DNA of 64,000 bases. Source: Microbacterium halotolerans (GTDB taxonomy: Bacteria > Actinomycetota > Actinomycetes > Actinomycetales > Microbacteriaceae). The position numbers and the translations under genes were made by a program. Under the pieces are notes generated by a model. The model was not told the origin of the DNA and made no database searches. It worked only from the letters and a program-made list of their open reading frames with translations. The stretch spans positions 1 through 64,000 of the forward strand of contig NZ_QVLP01000018.1 in the NCBI RefSeq assembly GCF_003569805.1. Direction: 5' to 3'. Numbering within the stretch: position 1 is the stretch's first letter; each line of letters begins with the position of its first letter. Shown here one piece after another: positions 59,727 through 64,000 of the stretch.

Positions 59727-60233
59727 ATGAACAAGAAGTGGATCGCCTACGGCGTGACCAGCCTCGTCGGCGTCGGGATCATCGCGGGCGGGGCAGCAGC
59801 GACCGCCGCGAGCATGGACCTGCGCACCGACGGCACGAACGACGCCGCGCCCGTGGGCGATGCGATCACCGCCAAGGCCGTGCTCGACCGTGCGGACGGC
59901 GTGGCGCTCCGGGTCTCGGAGAACGGCACGTCCGCGTCGGTGGTCACCGCGGCGTCGGCGACCAGCGCGCAGAGCGAGCCGTCGGCGCCGAGCGTGCAGA
60001 GCACCCAGACGCCGCCGAGCGCGCAGTCCGCTCCGAGCGCGCAGACACCGCCCAGCGTGCAGACGCCCCCGAGCGCCGCCACTCCGCAGAGCCCCGACTC
60101 CGCCCTGAGCCCGCAGTCGGAGCCCTCGCCGGTGACCCCGCCGTCACCGGCGACGCCGCCGAGCGCCGCCAGCCCGGACAGCCCCGAGTCGCCGGCCAGC
60201 TCGGGTTCGGTGGACTCCGCCGCGTCGAACTGA
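59727..60233 (+). CDS. Secreted Ser/Pro-rich protein B
   Basis: A 168-residue paralogue of protein A. N-terminal NKKWIAYGVTSLVGVGIIAGG, then AASMDLRTDG, a short globular part (to about 75) and a tail of about 90 residues made of repeated PPS/SAQ/SPDS units such as TPPSAQSAPSAQTPPSVQTP. The tail could span the cell wall. No catalytic motif. ATG 59727 follows GAAGGAGACATC. A terminator follows. Confidence 0.78.
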   Translation: MNKKWIAYGVTSLVGVGIIAGGAAATAASMDLRTDGTNDAAPVGDAITAKAVLDRADGVALRVSENGTSASVVTAASATSAQSEPSAPSVQSTQTPPSAQSAPSAQTPPSVQTPPSAATPQSPDSALSPQSEPSPVTPPSPATPPSAASPDSPESPASSGSVDSAASN

Positions 60234-60245
60234 CCGTCGCCCGCA

Positions 60246-60274
60246 GCGCCCCGAGTTCCGCTCGGGGCGCTTCT
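60246..60274 (+). terminator. Terminator after secreted protein B
   Basis: GCGCCCCGAG (60246-60255), loop TTCCG, CTCGGGGCGC (60261-60270), then TTCT. It lies 12 bases after the stop and faces the end of nadE. Confidence 0.85.
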
Positions 60275-60358
60275 GCGTGTCGGGGGCACCCGCCTCGTCG
60301 GCTGGCGCAGACGTCCGGAACGGGCCGGAGAAGCGGCCGCGGGGGAGCAGCGCCAGGC

Positions 60359-62413
60359 TCAGCCCTCGCTGACGGCCGCGTCGAGCTCTGCGAGCCAGGC
60401 GCGGGCGTTGCCGTCCGACGGGGCGCGCCAGTCGCCGCGCGGCGAGAGGGATCCGATCGCGGAGACCTTCGGACCGTTCGGGATCGCAGTGCGCTTGAAC
60501 TGTGCGAAGCCGAAGAAGCGCCTGATGAACATTCGCAGCCAGCGCAGGATCGTCTCCCGGTCGTAGCCGAAGCGCTCATCATCCGGGAACCCCGCAGGCC
60601 ATGCGCCCGACTGCGGGTCCGCCCATGCATGCTCGGCGAGGAATGCGATCTTCGACGGCCTCGTACCGGAGCGCAGCACGTGAGCGAGGGCGAAGTCGTG
60701 CAGTGCGTACGTGCCGATCGTGTCTTCTGTCGACTGCACCGCGCCGTCCTGGCCTGCGGGGACGAGCTCCGGTGAGATCTCGGTGTCGAGCACCGACTGC
60801 AGCACCCGAGCTTCCTCTTCGGTGACGCCCTGGCCGTCGGCGATCACCCAGCGGATCAGATGTTGGATCAGCGTCTTCGGCACACCGGAGTTCACTGCGT
60901 AGTGGCTCATCTGGTCGCCGACGCCGTAAGTCGACCAGCCGAGGGCGATCTCCGAGAGGTCGCCCGTGCCGACCACGATGCCGCCGCGGTGGTTCGCGAG
61001 TCGGAACAGGTAGTCGGTGCGCAGCCCCGCCTGCACGTTCTCGAAGGTCGTGTCGTAGACCTCTTCGCCGCGCGCGAAGGGGTGATCCATCTGCCCGAGC
61101 ATCTCGCGGGCGGCGGGCCGGATGTCGATGGTCTCGGTGGTGGCGCCGATCGACTCGGCCAGGGCGAGGGCGTTCGACTTGGTGTGCTCGCTGGTGGCGA
61201 AGCCGGGCATCGTGTAGGCGAGGATCTCGCTGCGATCGCGGCCCATCCGGTCCATCGCCCTGGCGATGACCAAAAGGGCATGTGTCGAGTCGAGTCCGCC
61301 GGAGACACCGATCACGGGGCGCGGATCGCCGATCTGGCGCATGCGCTGCATGAGGCCCGCGACCTGGATGTTGAACGCCTCGTAGCAGTCCTGCGCGAGC
61401 CGTTCTGGATCATCCGGAACGAACGGGAACCGGTCGACGGTGCGGCGCAGGCCGATGTCGCCGACCGGAGGATTCAGCTCGAACTCGACCGTACGGAAGC
61501 CGCTGTCGTCCGGAAGCATCGCGCGTGCGTTGTCGTCGAAGGTGCCCTGACGCATCCGGCTCTGCCGCAGCAGATCGAGGTCGACATCGGCGACGGCGCT
61601 GCGCGGCCCATCGGGGAAGCGCTCGGTCTCGGCGAGCAGGGCACCCGACTCGTAGATCATCGTCTGGCCGTCCCACGAGACGTCGTTCGTCGATTCGCCC
61701 ATGCCGGCAGCGGCATATACATAGGCCGACAGGTTCCGTGCGGACGACGACTGCACGAGCATCCGGCGCTCGTCGGCGCGCGCGATCGTGATCGGGCTGC
61801 CGGACAGGTTCACCTGCACGGTCGCGCCGGCCAGGGACGCAAGCGACGACGGCGGGACGGGCACCCAGAGGTCCTCGCAGACCTCGGCGTGCACCGTGAG
61901 ATCCGGAACGTCCGCCGCGCGGAAGAGCAGGTCGGGGCCGAACGGCACATCGCCGCGGTTCAACCGGATGAACCCGGTCGCGCCTGCGCCGTCTGCGTAC
62001 CAGCGGCGCTCGTAGAACTCCCGGTAGGTGGGCAGATACGATTTCGGCACGGCGCCGAGGATCTCGCCGCGGTGGATGGCGACGGCGCAGTTGTAGATGC
62101 GGTTGCCGTGGCGCAGCGGGGCGCCGACGAACATGAGCGGCATGATGTCGATCGATGCCGCGCGGATGCGCTCGACGGCGGTCTCGACCGCGTCGAGCAG
62201 GGCATCCTGCATAACCAGATCGTCGATCGCGTAGCCGGACAGCGCCAGTTCGGGGAACACGGCGACGGCGACGGACGCCTCGTCGAGCTCGCGGGCGCTG
62301 TCGAGGACGGCTTCGGCGTTGGCGGACGGATCGGCGACGGCAACCGGGACGGTGCAGGCCGCGACGCGCGCGAAGCCGTGCCGATATGCGCTGGCGAAGT
62401 CGAAGTCGTTCAC
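60359..62413 (-). CDS. nadE: Glutamine-dependent NAD(+) synthetase
   Basis: A 684-residue two-domain enzyme. The N-terminal nitrilase-type glutaminase (1-300) has the Glu in VFPELALSGYA, Lys in PKSYLPTYREFYE and Cys near 178 in EVCEDLWVP. The C-terminal synthetase (330-684) has the ATP loop GVSGGLDST near 371 and GTGDLSEIALGW. It makes NAD from nicotinate adenine dinucleotide with ammonia channelled from glutamine; the length equals that of the Mycobacterium enzyme. The GTG at 62413 begins the conserved NDFDFASAYRHGFARVA block; the frame stays open far upstream, but that part overlaps the opposite gene. Confidence 0.96.
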   Translation of the reverse strand: MNDFDFASAYRHGFARVAACTVPVAVADPSANAEAVLDSARELDEASVAVAVFPELALSGYAIDDLVMQDALLDAVETAVERIRAASIDIMPLMFVGAPLRHGNRIYNCAVAIHRGEILGAVPKSYLPTYREFYERRWYADGAGATGFIRLNRGDVPFGPDLLFRAADVPDLTVHAEVCEDLWVPVPPSSLASLAGATVQVNLSGSPITIARADERRMLVQSSSARNLSAYVYAAAGMGESTNDVSWDGQTMIYESGALLAETERFPDGPRSAVADVDLDLLRQSRMRQGTFDDNARAMLPDDSGFRTVEFELNPPVGDIGLRRTVDRFPFVPDDPERLAQDCYEAFNIQVAGLMQRMRQIGDPRPVIGVSGGLDSTHALLVIARAMDRMGRDRSEILAYTMPGFATSEHTKSNALALAESIGATTETIDIRPAAREMLGQMDHPFARGEEVYDTTFENVQAGLRTDYLFRLANHRGGIVVGTGDLSEIALGWSTYGVGDQMSHYAVNSGVPKTLIQHLIRWVIADGQGVTEEEARVLQSVLDTEISPELVPAGQDGAVQSTEDTIGTYALHDFALAHVLRSGTRPSKIAFLAEHAWADPQSGAWPAGFPDDERFGYDRETILRWLRMFIRRFFGFAQFKRTAIPNGPKVSAIGSLSPRGDWRAPSDGNARAWLAELDAAVSEG

Positions 62414-62584
62414 GCCCCAAGTCTGGCACGCCGGGCCGCGGGTGTGCGGGTGGTTCCTGGGCGGAGCGGGCGCTCGGGTTCCCGGAAGTGCGGTTCCGGA
62501 TCGGCGGTGGTGCAGTTCGGGGGACCTGAGCAGACAGTCCAGCGCCGGGGCGGGAATGTCCGAGGCCCCGCGTAGCCTCGAAGC

Positions 62585-64000
62585 GTGAGATACATTCCTT
62601 CCGAGCAGCGGGTCGTGTTCAGCGCGAGCGACATGACCGTGAGCGCGAACTGCGAGTTCGAGTGGCTGTGGGCGCTCGACGCGAAGCTGGGCCGTGTCGA
62701 GACGGTGGAGGAGCCAGACGACGAGATGCTCGAGCGCGCGGCGCGTATGGGCGACGCGCACGAGGCGCGGGTGCTCGAGCGCTATCGCTCCGAACGCGGG
62801 GATGCGGTGATCGAGATCGCCTCGGCACGATCGGGCGATGCCGAAGGCATGGCGCGCGCCACGGAAGAGACGACTGCGGCACTGGCGAATCCTCACGCCG
62901 AGGTCGTCTTCCAGGCCGCGTTCCAGACGGAGGAGTTCGTCGGGTTCGCCGACTTCATCGTGCGGGAAGAGACCGGCGCGTGGCGCGTGCAGGACACCAA
63001 GCTCGCCCGCCGCGCGAAGTCGACCGCTCTGATGCAGCTCGGCGCGTACGTCGACCAGCTCGATCGGCTCGGCGTCGCCAGATCGAGTGAGGTCGATCTG
63101 CTGCTCGGAGACGGCACCACGTCGACGCACCGTGTCGACGACGTGCTGCCGCTGTTCTTCGTGCGGCGCGACCGGATCAGGGCGCTGATCGCCGACCGCA
63201 GGGTCGAGCAGGGCGCGGCGCACGAGCCGATCGCGTGGGGCGACAGACGAGGTGAGCTCGACGTGCGCGCGTGCGGCAGGTGCGCGACGTGCCAGCGGCA
63301 GGTCGAGCTCCACCGCGATGTGCTGCTCGTGGCCGGCATGCGCGTCACCCAGCGCGACCGGCTGCGCGAGGTCGGCATCGACACGATCGACGCGCTCGCC
63401 GAGGCGACCGAGAAGCCGGCCCGGATGGGCGACGACGCATTCCAGGCGCTGCGCACGCAGGCGCGCCTGCAGGTGGAGACCGAGCGCGACGGTACGGGGG
63501 CTCCGCTGTACGAGGCCGTCAACCCCGCTGCGCTGAGCGCGATGCCGCGCCCCGACCGCGGCGACATCTTCTTCGACTTCGAGGGCGACCCGCTGCACAG
63601 TGAGCCGCTCTCGGACGGTCGGCTCGCCTGGGGCATCGACTACCTGTTCGGCTGGGTCGACCTCGACGAGCAGTACACGCCGCTGTGGGCGCACGACCTG
63701 GATGCCGAACGTCGGGCGCTCGAGCGGTTCTGCGACTTCGTCGCCACGCGCAGGCGCGCATCGCCTGCTATGCACATCTACCACTACGCGCCGTACGAGC
63801 CGAGCCACCTCGCGGCGATGGCCGCACGGCACGGTGTGCGCGAGGCCGATGTCGACCGCATGCTGCGCGACGAGGTGTTCGTCGACCTGTATCCGATCGT
63901 GAAGAACGCCCTCCGCGTCGGTTCCAGGTCGTATTCGATCAAGAAGCTCGAGCCCCTGTACATGGGCGCAGAAGTGCGCACGCAGGATGTGCAGAAGGGC
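62585..64000 (+). CDS. RecB-like nuclease of the TM0106 family, N-terminal part (truncated by the window)
   Basis: The first 472 codons of a larger protein, open to the edge. Residues about 10-240 form a RecB/Cas4-like nuclease: FSASDMTVSANCEFEWLWAL, the nuclease core FVGFADFIVREETG and WRVQDTKLAR near 135-145, and the cysteines CGRCATCQ near 229, which with Cys24 match the four-cysteine iron-sulfur pattern of AddB/Cas4. From about 320 an RNase H-like exonuclease domain begins (GDIFFDFEGDPL). In full-length relatives a superfamily I helicase follows; it would lie outside. GTG start 62585; the frame is complete without stops. Confidence 0.8.
   Translation, partial: MRYIPSEQRVVFSASDMTVSANCEFEWLWALDAKLGRVETVEEPDDEMLERAARMGDAHEARVLERYRSERGDAVIEIASARSGDAEGMARATEETTAALANPHAEVVFQAAFQTEEFVGFADFIVREETGAWRVQDTKLARRAKSTALMQLGAYVDQLDRLGVARSSEVDLLLGDGTTSTHRVDDVLPLFFVRRDRIRALIADRRVEQGAAHEPIAWGDRRGELDVRACGRCATCQRQVELHRDVLLVAGMRVTQRDRLREVGIDTIDALAEATEKPARMGDDAFQALRTQARLQVETERDGTGAPLYEAVNPAALSAMPRPDRGDIFFDFEGDPLHSEPLSDGRLAWGIDYLFGWVDLDEQYTPLWAHDLDAERRALERFCDFVATRRRASPAMHIYHYAPYEPSHLAAMAARHGVREADVDRMLRDEVFVDLYPIVKNALRVGSRSYSIKKLEPLYMGAEVRTQDVQKG

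Noticed and set aside
59960..60230. Repeat array in secreted protein B as a possible CRISPR or satellite repeat
   Set aside because: The short PPS/SAQ codon repeats are irregular and in frame; they encode a low-complexity tail and have no spacer structure.
62414..63832. Long upstream extension of the nadE frame
   Set aside because: It lies antisense to the RecB-like nuclease gene, which has the real codon bias; NAD synthetase homology begins at 62413.

Overview
The window is a stretch of chromosome from a high-GC Gram-positive actinobacterium, most likely Microbacteriaceae (Microbacterium-like). The evidence is GC-rich third codon positions, a class Ib ribonucleotide reductase operon behind paired NrdR boxes, DtxR/IdeR-type iron boxes, an LPXTG cell-wall-anchored protein, many GTG starts and many ATGA/GTGA translational overlaps. 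It opens with the 3' end of a ribosomal RNA operon (5S rRNA and terminator). I see no tRNA, CRISPR array, prophage or intact insertion sequence.

Layout. 1-6 kb: 5S rRNA, a CsoR/RcnR-family repressor, an acyl-CoA dehydrogenase, and the nrdH-nrdI-nrdE-nrdF operon with a dense regulatory region. 6-14 kb: one 2415-residue sortase-anchored protein carrying two metallophosphoesterase domains and a duplicated N-terminal module, then a decayed region with the N-terminal remnant of an FAD oxidoreductase. 14-17 kb: a first iron-siderophore ABC operon behind an iron box. 17-22 kb: a PadR-family regulator with two operator palindromes and an ABC exporter. 22-32 kb: a long operon that reads as L-carnitine catabolism (3-dehydrocarnitine-cleaving BKACE enzyme, carnitine dehydrogenase, betainyl-CoA thioesterase, esterase), led by an unusual XRE-TetR fusion regulator and continuing into an oligopeptide-type ABC importer with fused ATPases.

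32-42 kb: hydrolases, a tandem universal stress protein, an FMN-binding protein, a Bcp peroxiredoxin, a second iron-siderophore ABC operon (minus strand, near-perfect iron box), a secreted transglycosylase, a small membrane protein and an AlkA-type glycosylase. 42-48 kb: an orphan winged-helix regulator with a long structured leader and three operator-like repeats, a HipB-HipA pair followed by a small acetyltransferase, a membrane-protein/XRE pair, a quinone-reductase-like protein and an SseB-family protein. 48.5-50.4 kb: a visibly lower-GC island with a probable modification-dependent restriction enzyme (SRA-like plus PD-(D/E)XK), a convergent Nudix hydrolase, and a small frame-disrupted gene.

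50-64 kb: sbcD-sbcC (SbcC with an odd acidic insertion), a small membrane protein, a REP-like palindrome, a two-component system, an APH-like phosphotransferase, two paralogous secreted Ser/Pro-rich proteins linked to the two-component system by a shared 23-base motif, glutamine-dependent NAD synthetase, and the first 472 codons of a RecB-like nuclease running off the edge.

All functional calls are from reading the sequence and family knowledge; no database search was run.
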